A DNA stretch of 64,000 nt from Thiocapsa roseopersicina (GCF_900106925.1 NZ_FNNZ01000010.1:62001-126000), one strand, 5' to 3'; shown: positions 33,842 to 44,631, counted from the first letter of the stretch. Made by a program: numbers and translations. The notes: a model not told the origin generated them from the sequence alone.

Positions 33842-36463
33842 TCAGCGGCGTTTTCGTTTGGCGCGATTGCGTTTACGCGTGCTCGGAGACGGCCCGGTGT
33901 CGAAGACGCCCGGATCCGGGAAGGGCAGACCTTTGGTATTGATGTCGGCCGCCAGGGCATTGATCAAATTGTCCAATGCCTCCTTGCCGATCTCACGCTC
34001 CATCTCGCGCATCGATTCGCCGACCGGACCCGGCATCTGCATCAAGGCGCGGAAGCCGCTCGGCCCGAGTGTCCGAATCATGTCGGCGAAAAGCGCGATC
34101 GACCTCCCGGCCATGTCGCCGTCGTCGAACGCGTCGTCGATGTCGCCGTCCTCGTCCTCGTCATCCCAGTCATCGTCGATGAAGCCGCCTCCGAAGCCAC
34201 CGCGCGGCGGTCCAGCGAAGGGCAATGAAGGTCCGCTCAGGACCTCGATGAGCCGATGCACGAGACGGGAGTCGCCCTTGTCGCGCGCGCGCTCGAGCGC
34301 CTGCTCCAACCGCAGCATTTCGCGCATCGGGATATTCCAGGGCACGACACCGCAGTGACGGGCCTCGAACGCATGGAGCTCGAAGACCGGCTCGCCGCGC
34401 CAGCGCTTCAAGGCGGCATCCGCGAAGGCGAGCCGTGCATCGTGCAGCTCGGTGCGGCGCAGGGTTTCGCAGATCGACTCGATTTCGCTTTGATCGAGCT
34501 TGAGCCGAGCGACCCGCTTGAGCGGGTCGTTCAGCTGTTGACTGACCTCGTTCGGAAGCTTGGCCCCCGTGTCCAGATGCGCCCGAAGCCGCGAGAAGAA
34601 GGCACGCAGGTCCGTCTCGTCGGGCGTCGGTGCCTTGGCGAGTCCGAGCTGTTTCAGCAGCCGGGCGCCGGGGATACCGCAGGCGCCGGCCTCCAGCAAG
34701 AGGATGAGGCGTGCGGCCAGGCCATTGCCGAGACTCTCGGCCAGGGCCTGCAAACGTCCTTCGCCCTGCGGATCGAACGCGAGCAGCTCGGCCAAACCGC
34801 GCACCAGATCCAAGCGTTCGCGCGTACGCTCGGTGCGACTCCAGTTCTCGGCCAGGGCCAACGCACGCATCGCCAAATCCGGCCGCTGATCGCTCAGGTT
34901 CTTGCGCGCGTGAGAAAGATGCGCCTCCACAAGTCGCTCACGCACCCCGCTGTTGATCGGATCCACTGCCAGGATGTCGGCGGCGATGGTCGCGGCCTTC
35001 TTGAAGGCCCCGCTTGCGATGGCGGTGTCCATGGCCGCAGTCAGAACCGCCTTGTCGGTCGGCCAGCGGGCTTGGGCGCGCTTGAGGATGTCGCGGGCGT
35101 CCTTGAGCGCCTTGCCGCCGCGTAGGTAGTAGGCGATCAGGGTCAAATAGGTGGCTCGGTCGTCGGGGTCGTACTCAAGGCTGAGCTCCAGCTCGGCCGC
35201 AATGGCTCCAGGCAAGGAATCCGGGTCGGAGTCGGGCTCCATCCGCTGGAGGATTTGAAAGAGGGTTTCGGCGCGACGATGCATGAGCGCGATCCGCAAA
35301 GCGATCTCACTGCCCGGCTCGACACGGAGCTCGGCGGCCTCCAGCGCAAAGTCGGCGTAATCCTGCCAGTAGGTGACGACCTTCCAGGGATCGGAATCCG
35401 TCTCGCTTTCCCAGGCATCCAGCAGGTAGCCGTCGATCTTGCGCAGTGGCTTGCCGCCGGCCTCGCTCCACCATTTCGCGCCGGTCTGCGGTTTCGGCAA
35501 GAGCAGACGCAGTCCACGCTCGTGAACCCAGGTCTCGCCGAGCACGCGACGATGCCGAAACATCAGACGCAGAAGCTCTTTCGGCTGCGGGGAGTCGCCA
35601 AGCGTCTGGATCTCGTTCCAGAGGACCGCACGCTCGGCGGGCCAGCCGCGCAGAGAGAAGGCCAGATCCCGTGTCGCCGGACCGGCCTCGCGGAGCTTGG
35701 GCGCCAGCTCGGTCTCCGAGAGCAGCGCCAGGCGTGCGGCATCGCGTAACCGGGCGAAGCCCGAGTTGTCCTCGACGCGGTCCAGGAGCTTGGCCGCCTC
35801 GTTGCGCGCCTCCCCGGTCCAGTCGCCGCGATGATCGCGGGCGGCGGGGTCGAGACGACTCAATGCCTTGAGGATCTGAACCAGATCGCGATAGGGCGAG
35901 CGGAACGGGATCGCCTTCAGTGCCTGCGCGAGCGCCTGATCGTTGCCGACACAATAAGCGTCGAGCGCCTCCTCGGCGACGGCCGCTTGGACACGGACGG
36001 GGTCGTCGGCGGGCAGGGCCTCGGCAATCCCGGCAGTGCCGGCGAGCATCTGGGCCGCCAAGTGGCCGAGCAGCAAGGCTCTGGACTCGGGATCGAACTT
36101 CAAGGAGGCGTCGTCCAGCATCGGCATGACCTGAGCGACACGTCCCAGACGGAGCAGACAGACCGCATGGCCCGGATGCACAGGGAGCGTCCCCAGCGCG
36201 GCGCGGTTCTCCCACATGACCAGCGCCTCCTTGTGCATACCTTTGGCGCCGAGCTGGCGCGCGCGTCCCTCGTAGGCATCGGCAAGCCCGTCCCGAAGCG
36301 CATCCCTGCCCTCGCCCGACGGGGCCTGCTTCAGCAGCTCTTTGAAACCCGCCATCGCCTCGCGAAAGCGCCCGGTCTCCAAATCGGCGCGTGCCGATTC
36401 GGGCGTAACCGCGCACGTCTGCTGACGGACCTTGACGGAAGGTCGCTTCTGCTTCTGTACCAT
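33842..36463 (-). CDS. Large TPR-like protein of the Hsp70-like cluster
   Basis: This 873-residue, predominantly helical protein has repeated two-helix units of TPR type, for example FREAMAGFKELLKQAPSGEG near residue 35 and ALKDARDILKRAQARWPTDK near 460. Near residue 750-790 it has a glycine/acid stretch (GGFGGGFIDDDWDDEDEDGD), and it ends in a basic tail (RKRNRAKRKRR). It has no signal peptide. It lies just upstream of the J-like gene on the same strand, with a repeat between. A role as co-chaperone or client adaptor is inferred from position. Confidence 0.78.
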   Translation of the reverse strand: MVQKQKRPSVKVRQQTCAVTPESARADLETGRFREAMAGFKELLKQAPSGEGRDALRDGLADAYEGRARQLGAKGMHKEALVMWENRAALGTLPVHPGHAVCLLRLGRVAQVMPMLDDASLKFDPESRALLLGHLAAQMLAGTAGIAEALPADDPVRVQAAVAEEALDAYCVGNDQALAQALKAIPFRSPYRDLVQILKALSRLDPAARDHRGDWTGEARNEAAKLLDRVEDNSGFARLRDAARLALLSETELAPKLREAGPATRDLAFSLRGWPAERAVLWNEIQTLGDSPQPKELLRLMFRHRRVLGETWVHERGLRLLLPKPQTGAKWWSEAGGKPLRKIDGYLLDAWESETDSDPWKVVTYWQDYADFALEAAELRVEPGSEIALRIALMHRRAETLFQILQRMEPDSDPDSLPGAIAAELELSLEYDPDDRATYLTLIAYYLRGGKALKDARDILKRAQARWPTDKAVLTAAMDTAIASGAFKKAATIAADILAVDPINSGVRERLVEAHLSHARKNLSDQRPDLAMRALALAENWSRTERTRERLDLVRGLAELLAFDPQGEGRLQALAESLGNGLAARLILLLEAGACGIPGARLLKQLGLAKAPTPDETDLRAFFSRLRAHLDTGAKLPNEVSQQLNDPLKRVARLKLDQSEIESICETLRRTELHDARLAFADAALKRWRGEPVFELHAFEARHCGVVPWNIPMREMLRLEQALERARDKGDSRLVHRLIEVLSGPSLPFAGPPRGGFGGGFIDDDWDDEDEDGDIDDAFDDGDMAGRSIALFADMIRTLGPSGFRALMQMPGPVGESMREMEREIGKEALDNLINALAADINTKGLPFPDPGVFDTGPSPSTRKRNRAKRKRR

Positions 36464-36631
36464 GTCGAATCGAATGAGGGGATCGAACGGAGGGGGTGCC
36501 GGTCACGGAGTATACATCGGCTTCCCGGCGGCCTTCAGCCTCGGACGAACACCGCGAGAAAGCGGGCAACGACGACACGGCAGACCCGGGTGAGGTACGC
36601 ATCCTGCGCCCCGAGGGTTATCCTTCGAACC

Positions 36632-37378
36632 ATGCAGACGTCCAAACCCCTGACCAAGCTCCTCGTGATCCTGGCACTCTGTCCGTCTTTCGCCGCCGCC
36701 GAAGGTCTCTGGAACGGGCTCAAGGCCAGGGCCGGAAGCGCCTACGAGCGAGGCCGCTCGCTCTCGCTCGACGCACTCGCCACCGGCGCCGACATGGCCG
36801 CCAAGGGCATGGATCGGACCCGGCGCGCCACCGAGGATGCCTCAGCATTCATCCTCCGCGAGGGGACACCCGAGGAGCAGCGGGCCTTTGTCGACGCTCT
36901 GGCGTTCGGCGCGCTCGATCGCCTCTTCTCGACCGACCCGGAGATCCACGCGCTTTTCGATCGCAGCTTCGGCTGGGCCGCCTTCACCGTTCGCCAGATC
37001 GCGGTCGGCGCGACGGCGGGTTACGGGTACGGCCTGGCCATGCGGCGCGACGAGACCGAGCGGATCTACATGAAGATGGCTACCGGCGGGGTCGGATTCA
37101 GCTACGGCATGGGCGGTTTCGCCTCCGAGCTGGTCGTGCTCTTCGAGGACGAAGCGGCCTTCACGCGCTTCGTCGTGGAAGGCTTCGAGGTCTCCGCCGA
37201 GGCACGGAGCTCGGTCGGGGGCGAGAGCGCCGATGTCGCCAAACCCTTCGGTCGCGGGATCTCCATCTATCGCGTCACCGAGTCCGGCATGCGCCTGGAA
37301 GCGACCCTGTTCGGGACGCGATTCTGGCCGGACGAGGCGCTCAACGAATCACTCGACTCGGGATCAAGGCCACCGTGA
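36632..37378 (+). CDS. Periplasmic SYLF/Ysc84-domain protein
   Basis: This 248-residue protein has a signal peptide (LTKLLVILALCPSFAAAEG, cleaved near AAA-EG). The SYLF-type region starts around residue 125, with VRQIAVGATAGYGYGLAMRR, YMKMATGGVGFSYGMGGFAS and ELVVLFEDEAAFTRFV. SYLF domains bind lipids; the bacterial role is unclear. It is divergent from the TPR gene with a 168-base intergenic region. Confidence 0.82.
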   Translation: MQTSKPLTKLLVILALCPSFAAAEGLWNGLKARAGSAYERGRSLSLDALATGADMAAKGMDRTRRATEDASAFILREGTPEEQRAFVDALAFGALDRLFSTDPEIHALFDRSFGWAAFTVRQIAVGATAGYGYGLAMRRDETERIYMKMATGGVGFSYGMGGFASELVVLFEDEAAFTRFVVEGFEVSAEARSSVGGESADVAKPFGRGISIYRVTESGMRLEATLFGTRFWPDEALNESLDSGSRPP

Positions 37379-37594
37379 CTCCGTCCTGCAGCGAGCCGCC
37401 GACGATGCGACCGGATCCTGCCGCGCCGTTTTCCACGAGGATCGCAAGCGGCTTCTTCGCTGCTCGGCGATCACTCGGATTTCCCGCATCCTGCAATTGC
37501 TCCTTCCGACCCGAGCATTCAGTCCGCCCGGTTGCCGCCCGTGCAGAAAGGTTCTAACCTCTGCCGGATACGAACCAACTCCGAAGGGCACGCC

Positions 37595-38056
37595 ATGGAT
37601 TTCGTCGCCGACAAAGATGCCGATCTGATCCCGTTCGTGTTGTCGCAGATCCTCGACACCTCGATCAACGGCATTACACTCTCGGATCCGGATCAGGAGG
37701 ACAACCCGATCGTCTACGCCAACGAGGCGTTCGAGCTGATCACGGGTTACAGCCGCGAGGAGATCGTCGGGCACAACTGCCGCATCCTCCAGGGTCAAGA
37801 CCGCGACCAAGAGGGGTTGGAGAAGGTTCGCGAGGCGATCCGAGAGCACAAGCGGACGACGGTCACGCTGCGCAACTATCGCAAGGACGGGACGCTCTTC
37901 TACAACCGATTCTCGATTCGGCCGCTGTACGATCGCCAAGGCAAGCTGATCTATTTCCTCGGCGTCCAGTACGACGTCACCGAGCAGGTTTATGCTCGGG
38001 AGGAATTGGAACGGCTCAAAGAGATGCTGCGCGTGGCCGACCGGGAGACCGGTTAG
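37595..38056 (+). CDS. Short LOV-domain blue-light photoreceptor
   Basis: This 153-residue protein is one PAS/LOV domain with short helical ends. The flavin-adduct motif GHNCRILQGQDRD has the photoactive cysteine. The FMN-contacting residues are also there: Asn in LRNYRKDG, Asn in FYNRFSIRP and Gln in LGVQYDVT. The C-terminal helix (YAREELERLKEMLRVAD) is a likely dimer or J-alpha-type helix. There is no kinase or GGDEF domain, so the output is through a partner. AAGGG upstream supports the ATG at 37595. It stands alone. Confidence 0.9.
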   Translation: MDFVADKDADLIPFVLSQILDTSINGITLSDPDQEDNPIVYANEAFELITGYSREEIVGHNCRILQGQDRDQEGLEKVREAIREHKRTTVTLRNYRKDGTLFYNRFSIRPLYDRQGKLIYFLGVQYDVTEQVYAREELERLKEMLRVADRETG

Positions 38057-38128
38057 GGCCGCAGCCGCGCCCGCATCGGCGCGTCGTCTCCCGATCACCG
38101 AGCGATGACGGGCACCGCTCTAATGCAC

Positions 38129-38926
38129 TTACTCCGACCCGGTGTCCGGGTCGATTCCCAAGGCACGCAATCGCTCGGCCAACCGCTCGGCACGCGCTTG
38201 CTCCCTGTCCGCCCGCGCCTCGGCCTGTCGGGCGCGCTCCGCTTCCTGCTCGGCCCGTGCGGCTTCCTGCTCGGCTCGCGCGCTTTCCTGAGCTGCCCGC
38301 GCGGACGCATGGACGGCTCGCGCCTGCTCCGCATCGGCCCGTCGCGCCAACTCGATGGAGGTCAAAAACGGCCGTCCGGACGGATCGAACAACTCCAGCG
38401 TCTCGGGGGTGACCGCAAAACGCATGCCTAGGCGTGGACTGGTCCAGCCTCGGACATGCGATTGTGCGGCTAGGCGGGACGTACCGTCGTCGGTCCGACG
38501 CCGTATCCAGATCTCCAGGCGGTTCCGGTCGGGATCGTAGAGGTAATACTCCTCGACACCATAGTGATCGTAGAAGGCCAGCTTGTCCGCCATCTCCTTG
38601 GCGCTGTTGGACGGCGAAAGGATCTCGAAGACCACCTGAGGTGCGATCCCGTCCTCCTCCCACTGCCGGTAGGAGCCGCGCCGCCCTTTCGGACGGCCGA
38701 AGGCAACCAGCACGTCCGGGGCGATCGGCCCGGTCTCGCGCCGATCCGGCACCGGATACCAGAGCAGATCGCCGGCGATGAAGACATCCGGGCGGTCGGC
38801 GAAGAGGATCTCCAAGTTTTCCTTGATCTTGACGATCCACTCGTACTGCTCGGTGTTGTCCGCCATCGGCTGTCCGTCGCTCTCGGGATAGGGGTCGTCC
38901 GGGTCGATATGCAGCAAGGGGTTCAT
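38129..38926 (-). CDS. Uma2-family putative nuclease
   Basis: This 265-residue protein has the Uma2 (DUF820) restriction-endonuclease-like fold, with PDVLVAFGRPKG, VVFEILSPSNSAKEM and ADKLAFYDHYGVEEYYLYDP giving the PD-(D/E)xK residues. The C-terminal 60 residues are a highly repetitive Ala/Arg/Glu coiled coil (ARAEQEAARAEQEAERARQA). The start MNPLLHIDPDDPYPES at 38926 fits the family. It is most abundant in phototrophs and cyanobacteria. Its biological role is not established. Confidence 0.85.
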   Translation of the reverse strand: MNPLLHIDPDDPYPESDGQPMADNTEQYEWIVKIKENLEILFADRPDVFIAGDLLWYPVPDRRETGPIAPDVLVAFGRPKGRRGSYRQWEEDGIAPQVVFEILSPSNSAKEMADKLAFYDHYGVEEYYLYDPDRNRLEIWIRRRTDDGTSRLAAQSHVRGWTSPRLGMRFAVTPETLELFDPSGRPFLTSIELARRADAEQARAVHASARAAQESARAEQEAARAEQEAERARQAEARADREQARAERLAERLRALGIDPDTGSE

Positions 38927-39368
38927 CGGCTTGCTCCGGTTGCGCCTATCAGGCTGGTCTCGGCGGATTCTACTGCGTCGCTTGAAGGAGGAGTACACGG
39001 AAAAAGTTCTATTGATTGTGTTTTGCTCTCCCTCTGCACAACCAAAAGGTTACATGCGTTCGATGCCGCGACGCCGCAGGACGCCCTTCTCGATCACCAC
39101 CGCAGGCAGGCGCCGCACGATTGCCCTCTCGCGGACCATAAGGATCCCATGTCATGCCGCCGGCAGCACATCGATCCGATGCCTGATTACCTGATGAAAA
39201 TCACAGCACGAGCGCAAGCGCAAGGCTACAATTCACCGCTATTGCGACTGACCTCAGAACGTTGCAGGGCCGCCCCGGATCCCCGCCGGGTCGATCGGGG
39301 CCGTCGCCGAACCGATCGGAGCCGGGACATCAGCGACCCGGCAGCGCCGGCGCCATAAGGAACCCATC
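38927..39368. other. Gene-free divergent promoter region
   Basis: These 442 bases separate the Uma2 gene from the divergent CheB-CheR gene. I see no protein-like frame. The part around 38990-39060 is unusually AT-rich for this genome. A TACAAT at 39228-39233 could be a -10 hexamer for the chemotaxis-like operon, but no convincing -35 stands at the right distance. Confidence 0.4.
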
Positions 39369-42329
39369 ATGTCGAAGGTGATCGAAGCCGAGCAGCCGCA
39401 GGGCGAGCACGGGCGCACGGGCCAGTTTCACGGCTATGTGGTGGCGATCGGCGCGTCGGCCGGCGGCCTCGATGCCTTGGAGCGTTTCTTTCAGTCCTTG
39501 CCGACCGATCTGGGCGCCGCTTATGTGGTGATCCAGCATCTCTCTCCGGATCACAAGAGCATGATGGCCAATCTGCTTGGCCGACACACCGCAATGCCGG
39601 TGGTGACGGTCGAGCACGACATGCGCATCGAGCCCGACCGTGTCCATCTGATCCCGCCGGCCAGCATGATGAGTGTCTCGGGCGATGCTCTGCGCCTGAC
39701 CCCGAAAAACCCGCGCGGACTCACCCTGCCGATCGACCTCTTCTTCACCTCGGTGGCCAAGGAGTTCGGCAAGCATGCCATCGGCGTGGTGCTCTCCGGT
39801 ACGGGATCCGACGGCACGCGCGGCTCGGTTGCCATCAACGACGCGGGCGGCCTGCTGCTCGCCCAGGAGCCGGAGTCGGCCAAATTCGACGGCATGCCGC
39901 GCAGCGCGATCGCCACCGGCCTGGTCGACGCCATCCTTCCGCCGGACGCGCTGGGTCCGCGCATCGTCGAGCACATCCATCAGATCCCTCGAGCCAAGGT
40001 CCAGCCCGACGGGCGCGCCTTGGGCATCGACAAGGACGACGCCTTCGAGGAGACGATGCACCTGCTGCAACATCAGGGCGGCATCAACTTCCGGGAATAC
40101 AAGCCGGCGACCGTGATGCGCCGGATCGAGCGGCGGATGCAGGTCCGTCATACCCCGGATCTGACCAACTATGTCCGGCTGCTCGACAACGATCGGGGGG
40201 AGCTGGCGGTCCTGCGCCGCGAGATGCTGATCCCGGTGACCAGCTTCTTCCGCGACCCGGAGACCTTCGACATCCTGGCCGAGACGGTCGTCAAGACGAT
40301 CGTCGCCGAGCGGGGCGAAAACCAACCGATCCGGGCCTGGGTGGCGGGTGCCTCCACCGGCGAGGAGGCCTACAGCCTGGCGATCCTGTTCGCCGAGGCA
40401 TTCGACCGCGCGCGGCGCTGGCCAAACTTCAAGCTCTTTGCGACCGACGTGGAGCAACAGAACGTCGAGGTCGGGGGCGCCGGGGTCTTCTCCGAGGCGA
40501 TCACGGCGGAGCTCTCCCCGGAACGGCTCGAGCGCTTCTTCTACAAGCGCGGCAACCACTTCGTCGTGAAGAACGAAATCCGCCAAAGCATCGTCTTCGC
40601 CAAGCACAATCTGCTCGAAGACCCGCCCTTTACGCGGATGGATCTGGTCTCGTGCCGCAACCTCCTGATCTATTTCCGCACCCAGGCCCAGGAGCGGGCG
40701 CTGCGCCGAATCCAGTACGCATTGGCCCCGGGCGGCTTCCTCTTCCTCGGACCGAGCGAGACCCTGGCCGAGCTCCAGTCCGACTTCACCGCCGTGAGCT
40801 CCAAGCACAAAATCTATCGGATCCTGCGCCATGTATCGCTGCCTTTGGATCTAGCAAATACTCCGCTCGCCCCGCGCGCGGCCGGTGCCCCGGTACGGCG
40901 GCCCGGGCGACGCGGTCATCAACTCGGCAGCGATGCCGCAGTGATCGACGCCGGACAGTCCATGCTGCTGCGCGGCTATGCGCCGGCCAGTCTGTTGCTC
41001 AGCAATCGCTTCGAGCTGCTCCACGTCTTCGGCGAGGTCGGCGACTATCTGCGTATCGCCGAGGGCAATGCGACCCTGGATGTCGCCAAGCTGCTTGCGG
41101 CCCCGCTCGCCCCGGTCGCCCAAGCATTGCTGCACAAGGCCACGCGAAGCGCCGCGCCCCTACGTTCGGATATCCTGACGATCGGACTCGCAAACGGCGT
41201 CTCGCGCCGGCTGCGCTTGGTGGTGCGGCCGTTCGACGTGATTCAGGGCGAATCGCATCTGCTGCTGTCCTTCGAGCTAGAGCCCGACCAGGTTCCGATG
41301 CCGACGGAGACGCACGCGACCCGGACCGGTATGGAAACCATCAATCTCGATCGCGAGACGATCCAGCGCATGGAGACGCTCGAGCGCGAGCTGAACGCGA
41401 CTCGCGAGAGTCTGCAGGCGACGATCGAGGAGCTCGAGACCGCAAACGAAGAGCTGCAGGCGACCAACGAGGAGCTGATGGCCTCCAACGAGGAGCTGCA
41501 AAGCTCCAACGAAGAGCTTCAATCGGTCAACGAAGAGCTTTACACCGTCAACGCCGAGAATCAGGAAAAGATCGAGATCCTCAATCGGCTCAACGCCGAC
41601 CTCGACAGCATGGCCAAGGCCGCCGCCATCGCCACCGTCTTCGTTGATTCGTCGCTGCGCCTGACCCGCTTCACCCCCGAGGCGACCAGCCTCTTCAAGA
41701 TCCGCAACGGAGATCTCGGGCGGCCCATCGACGATTTCGCGAACCTGCTGCAGTATCCGGGCTTCATCGACGAGCTGCATCGCACCGTCGACAGCGGCGA
41801 GATGCTCCAGCGCGAGATCCACGCGGCCAACGGGCGCGTCTATCTCGCGCGCGTCCTGCCCTACGCGGTGCGCCCGGGCGACGCGCGCGGTGCGGTGGCC
41901 ACATTCGTCGATATCACCACGCTCTACGATGTGGAGCGCATGCAGGCGGTGCTGGACTCGCTGCCGGAGCATGTCGCCGTGCTCGATCCGAACGGCGTCA
42001 TCACCCTGGTGAATCGCGCCTGGCGCGAGTTCGCCGCCGCCAACGGCGACCCCGACCTGAAGGTCTCGGGCGTCGGATCCAACTATCTCTCCGCGTGCGA
42101 TGGCGGCTCGGGCGGCGACAACCCCGGGGGGAGGACTGCACTGGAGGGCATCCGCGCGGTCCTCGAGGGACGCCGCCAAGCATTTGCCATGGAGTACCCC
42201 TGTCACTCTCCGCAGGAACGACGCTGGTTCTCCATGCATGTCGCGCCGATTCAACACCCCGGCGGCGGCGTGATCGTCAGCCACATCAATGTCAGTCAGT
42301 GGTCCGAAGCCGGCAACGAAGAAGGCTAG
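39369..42329 (+). CDS. CheB-CheR-PAS fusion protein
   Basis: This 986-residue protein combines a CheB-type methylesterase (about 20-205; [21 protein letters not shown] and [12 protein letters not shown] give the Ser-His-Asp set) with a CheR-type methyltransferase (about 230-490; [24 protein letters not shown]). A heptad coiled coil follows (about 655-740, [20 protein letters not shown]). Two PAS-like domains then run to the end. There is no receiver domain. Such fusions occur in signalling systems outside classical chemotaxis. It is followed by a GGDEF-EAL gene, suggesting methylation-linked c-di-GMP control. Confidence 0.93.
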   Translation: MSKVIEAEQPQGEHGRTGQFHGYVVAIGASAGGLDALERFFQSLPTDLGAAYVVIQHLSPDHKSMMANLLGRHTAMPVVTVEHDMRIEPDRVHLIPPASMMSVSGDALRLTPKNPRGLTLPIDLFFTSVAKEFGKHAIGVVLSGTGSDGTRGSVAINDAGGLLLAQEPESAKFDGMPRSAIATGLVDAILPPDALGPRIVEHIHQIPRAKVQPDGRALGIDKDDAFEETMHLLQHQGGINFREYKPATVMRRIERRMQVRHTPDLTNYVRLLDNDRGELAVLRREMLIPVTSFFRDPETFDILAETVVKTIVAERGENQPIRAWVAGASTGEEAYSLAILFAEAFDRARRWPNFKLFATDVEQQNVEVGGAGVFSEAITAELSPERLERFFYKRGNHFVVKNEIRQSIVFAKHNLLEDPPFTRMDLVSCRNLLIYFRTQAQERALRRIQYALAPGGFLFLGPSETLAELQSDFTAVSSKHKIYRILRHVSLPLDLANTPLAPRAAGAPVRRPGRRGHQLGSDAAVIDAGQSMLLRGYAPASLLLSNRFELLHVFGEVGDYLRIAEGNATLDVAKLLAAPLAPVAQALLHKATRSAAPLRSDILTIGLANGVSRRLRLVVRPFDVIQGESHLLLSFELEPDQVPMPTETHATRTGMETINLDRETIQRMETLERELNATRESLQATIEELETANEELQATNEELMASNEELQSSNEELQSVNEELYTVNAENQEKIEILNRLNADLDSMAKAAAIATVFVDSSLRLTRFTPEATSLFKIRNGDLGRPIDDFANLLQYPGFIDELHRTVDSGEMLQREIHAANGRVYLARVLPYAVRPGDARGAVATFVDITTLYDVERMQAVLDSLPEHVAVLDPNGVITLVNRAWREFAAANGDPDLKVSGVGSNYLSACDGGSGGDNPGGRTALEGIRAVLEGRRQAFAMEYPCHSPQERRWFSMHVAPIQHPGGGVIVSHINVSQWSEAGNEEG

Positions 42330-42333
42330 CGAC

Positions 42334-44631
42334 GTGTCGACTGCAGCCGATCAGCCGGCGACGGACGCCGGCAACCCCTTTGAGATTCCCGACGAGGAGC
42401 TGCGCGCGCGCGCGCTTCTCGCGCTGCGGCAGGGCCGCTTCGATCTGGCCGAAAAACTCCTGGTCGGCAAGGACGTCGACCAAGCCGCCTTGGTCGAAAG
42501 CCTGCGCATCTATCAGGCCGAGCTCGAGATCCAGAACGAAGAGCTTCAGCGCAGCCATCATCGGACCCAGATTGCTCTCAACCGCTTCATGGCCTTCTTC
42601 GACAGCCTACCCGTGGCCGAGCTGGTCGTCGACGGACAGGGGCTCGTAAAGGAGGCCAACGAAGAGGCACGGCGTCTCTTCGGTCTACGCGACACGGTCT
42701 ACCACCAATATTTTTTCATCCGGCTGATCGAGGAGCGCGACCGGGGGCCGGCCATTCACGCGCTCGCGCATCTGCGCCCGGAGGAGCCGATCGACCTTCA
42801 CGAGCTGAAGTTCCGGACCAAAACCGACGAGGTCTTCGTCGGCGATCTCCATATGGCCGCGCTGCCGACCGACGAAGATGAGGGGCGTCGCGTCCTCTGT
42901 GCCGTCGTCGACCGCACCGAGGCCGTCCTGCAACGGGAGGCATTGCGCGAGAGTCGCGAGCGCTATCGCGTCATCGCCGAGTTCAGCTCGGACTGGGAAT
43001 ACTGGATCGGGCCGGACGCCCGGTATCGCTATGTTTCGCCCGCCTGCACCCGCCTCACCGGCTATCCCTCGGCGGCATTCGTCGCCGATGCGGATCTCTT
43101 CGGGCGCCTGCTTCATCCTGACGACCGCCATCTCTGGGAGCAACACCTCGGGGCCCATCTGGCCGACGAGTCGAGCGGTATCCCGGCAATCGAGCTGCGG
43201 ATCCGCCACCTCGATGGCCATGAACATTGGATCGAGCATTCCTGTACCCCCGTCTTCGGTGAATCGGGCGATTTCCTGGGACGCCGAGGCGTGAATCGCG
43301 ACATCACCGAGCTGAAGCGCTCGCGCGAGCAGCTGCACTTTCTCGCGCAGCACGACGCCCTCACGGGACTCCCGAACCGGAGTCTGTTCCGCCAGCGCTT
43401 GGAGGAGGCAATCCCCCGCACGATCCGACGCGGCGGCGAGACGGCACTCCTCTTCCTGGACTTGGACCGGTTCAAGATCGTCAACGATACCCTCGGGCAC
43501 CCGGTCGGCGATCTCCTGCTCAAACAAGTCGCCGCGCGCTTGACGCAAGCCGTGCGGGCGAGCGATACCGTCGCACGCTTGGGGGGCGACGAATTCGTCG
43601 TCATCTCCGAGGACGTTCAAGAGCCCAACGACGCGGCGATCCTGGCAAGACGCCTGCTCGATCTCTTCGCGGCACCCTTCGACGTCGAGGGCCGTGAGCT
43701 CTTCCTCACCTTGAGTATCGGCATCGGCATCTACCCGCTCGACGGAGTCGATGGCGACACCCTGATCCGACATGCCGACATCGCCATGTACCGCGCCAAG
43801 GCGGCCGGCCGCAACGGCTTCAGATTCTTCGATCCGGAGATGTCGGAAGGGGCCGCGGAGCGCCTGCGCTTGGAGCAGGAGCTGCGAAGTGCGCTCCCGC
43901 GCGACGAGCTGATGCTTGAGTATCAGCCCCAGGTCGGTCTACCCGACGGCGAGCTGTGCGGCGTCGAGGTGCTGTGCCGCTGGGACCACCCAAGGCTGGG
44001 CCTGCTGTCGCCCGCCCAATTTCTGCCGTTGGCGAACGACATCGGGCTGATCGACCAACTGGATCTCTGGGTCCTCGAGCACGCTTGTATACAGGTGGCC
44101 GCCTGGGATCGGGTCGGATTCTCGGTGCCCCGACTCGCCGTCAATCTCTCCGTGCACAGGATTCAGAGCGACGACGTCTTGGAGCAGATCAAGTCGATCC
44201 TCGCTCGAACGGGTATCGATCCTCGGCGCTTAGAGCTGGAGCTGATCGAAGCATCGATCATGGAGCGCCCCGCACACACCATCGCCAATCTGGAGCAGCT
44301 CAGCGGACTGGGCATCGGCCTGGCGGTGGACGACTTCGGCACCGGCTGCTCGTCGCTGGCCTGCATCAAACGCCTCGCGATTCGGCGCCTGAAGATCGAC
44401 CGCTCCTTCATCGAGCGGCTGATGACCGGCACCGACGATGAAGCCATCGTGCGCGCCGTCATCGGTCTGGCACGCAGCCTCGGACTAGCCGTTCTCGCCG
44501 AAGGCGTGGAAACGGCCGCGCAGGCCGAGTTGCTGATTCGCGAGTGCTGCGACGAGGCGCAGGGCTATCTATTCGGCAGAGCGGTCGGACCGGCGGAGCT
44601 CGCATCGCGCTATTGCTCGGGAAAGACTTAG
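42334..44631 (+). CDS. PAS-PAS-GGDEF-EAL cyclic-di-GMP signalling protein
   Basis: This protein of about 765 residues has two PAS domains (about 70-200 and 210-335), a GGDEF domain with intact RLGGDEFVV (about 410), and an EAL domain (about 505-755). The EAL signature is EVLCRW, so Val replaces Ala. The other phosphodiesterase residues (LAVNLSVHR, ELIEASIM, DDFGTGCSS, KIDRSFI) look complete. I prefer the GTG at 42334 with AAGAAGG upstream; an ATG at 42289 inside the previous gene has no such site. It forms an operon with the CheB-CheR fusion. Confidence 0.92.
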   Translation: MSTAADQPATDAGNPFEIPDEELRARALLALRQGRFDLAEKLLVGKDVDQAALVESLRIYQAELEIQNEELQRSHHRTQIALNRFMAFFDSLPVAELVVDGQGLVKEANEEARRLFGLRDTVYHQYFFIRLIEERDRGPAIHALAHLRPEEPIDLHELKFRTKTDEVFVGDLHMAALPTDEDEGRRVLCAVVDRTEAVLQREALRESRERYRVIAEFSSDWEYWIGPDARYRYVSPACTRLTGYPSAAFVADADLFGRLLHPDDRHLWEQHLGAHLADESSGIPAIELRIRHLDGHEHWIEHSCTPVFGESGDFLGRRGVNRDITELKRSREQLHFLAQHDALTGLPNRSLFRQRLEEAIPRTIRRGGETALLFLDLDRFKIVNDTLGHPVGDLLLKQVAARLTQAVRASDTVARLGGDEFVVISEDVQEPNDAAILARRLLDLFAAPFDVEGRELFLTLSIGIGIYPLDGVDGDTLIRHADIAMYRAKAAGRNGFRFFDPEMSEGAAERLRLEQELRSALPRDELMLEYQPQVGLPDGELCGVEVLCRWDHPRLGLLSPAQFLPLANDIGLIDQLDLWVLEHACIQVAAWDRVGFSVPRLAVNLSVHRIQSDDVLEQIKSILARTGIDPRRLELELIEASIMERPAHTIANLEQLSGLGIGLAVDDFGTGCSSLACIKRLAIRRLKIDRSFIERLMTGTDDEAIVRAVIGLARSLGLAVLAEGVETAAQAELLIRECCDEAQGYLFGRAVGPAELASRYCSGKT

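Noticed and set aside
38931-39194. An 87-codon frame in the Uma2-CheB gap
   Set aside because: It has no ribosome site, its composition changes along its length and no motif is visible. The region is better read as a promoter gap.
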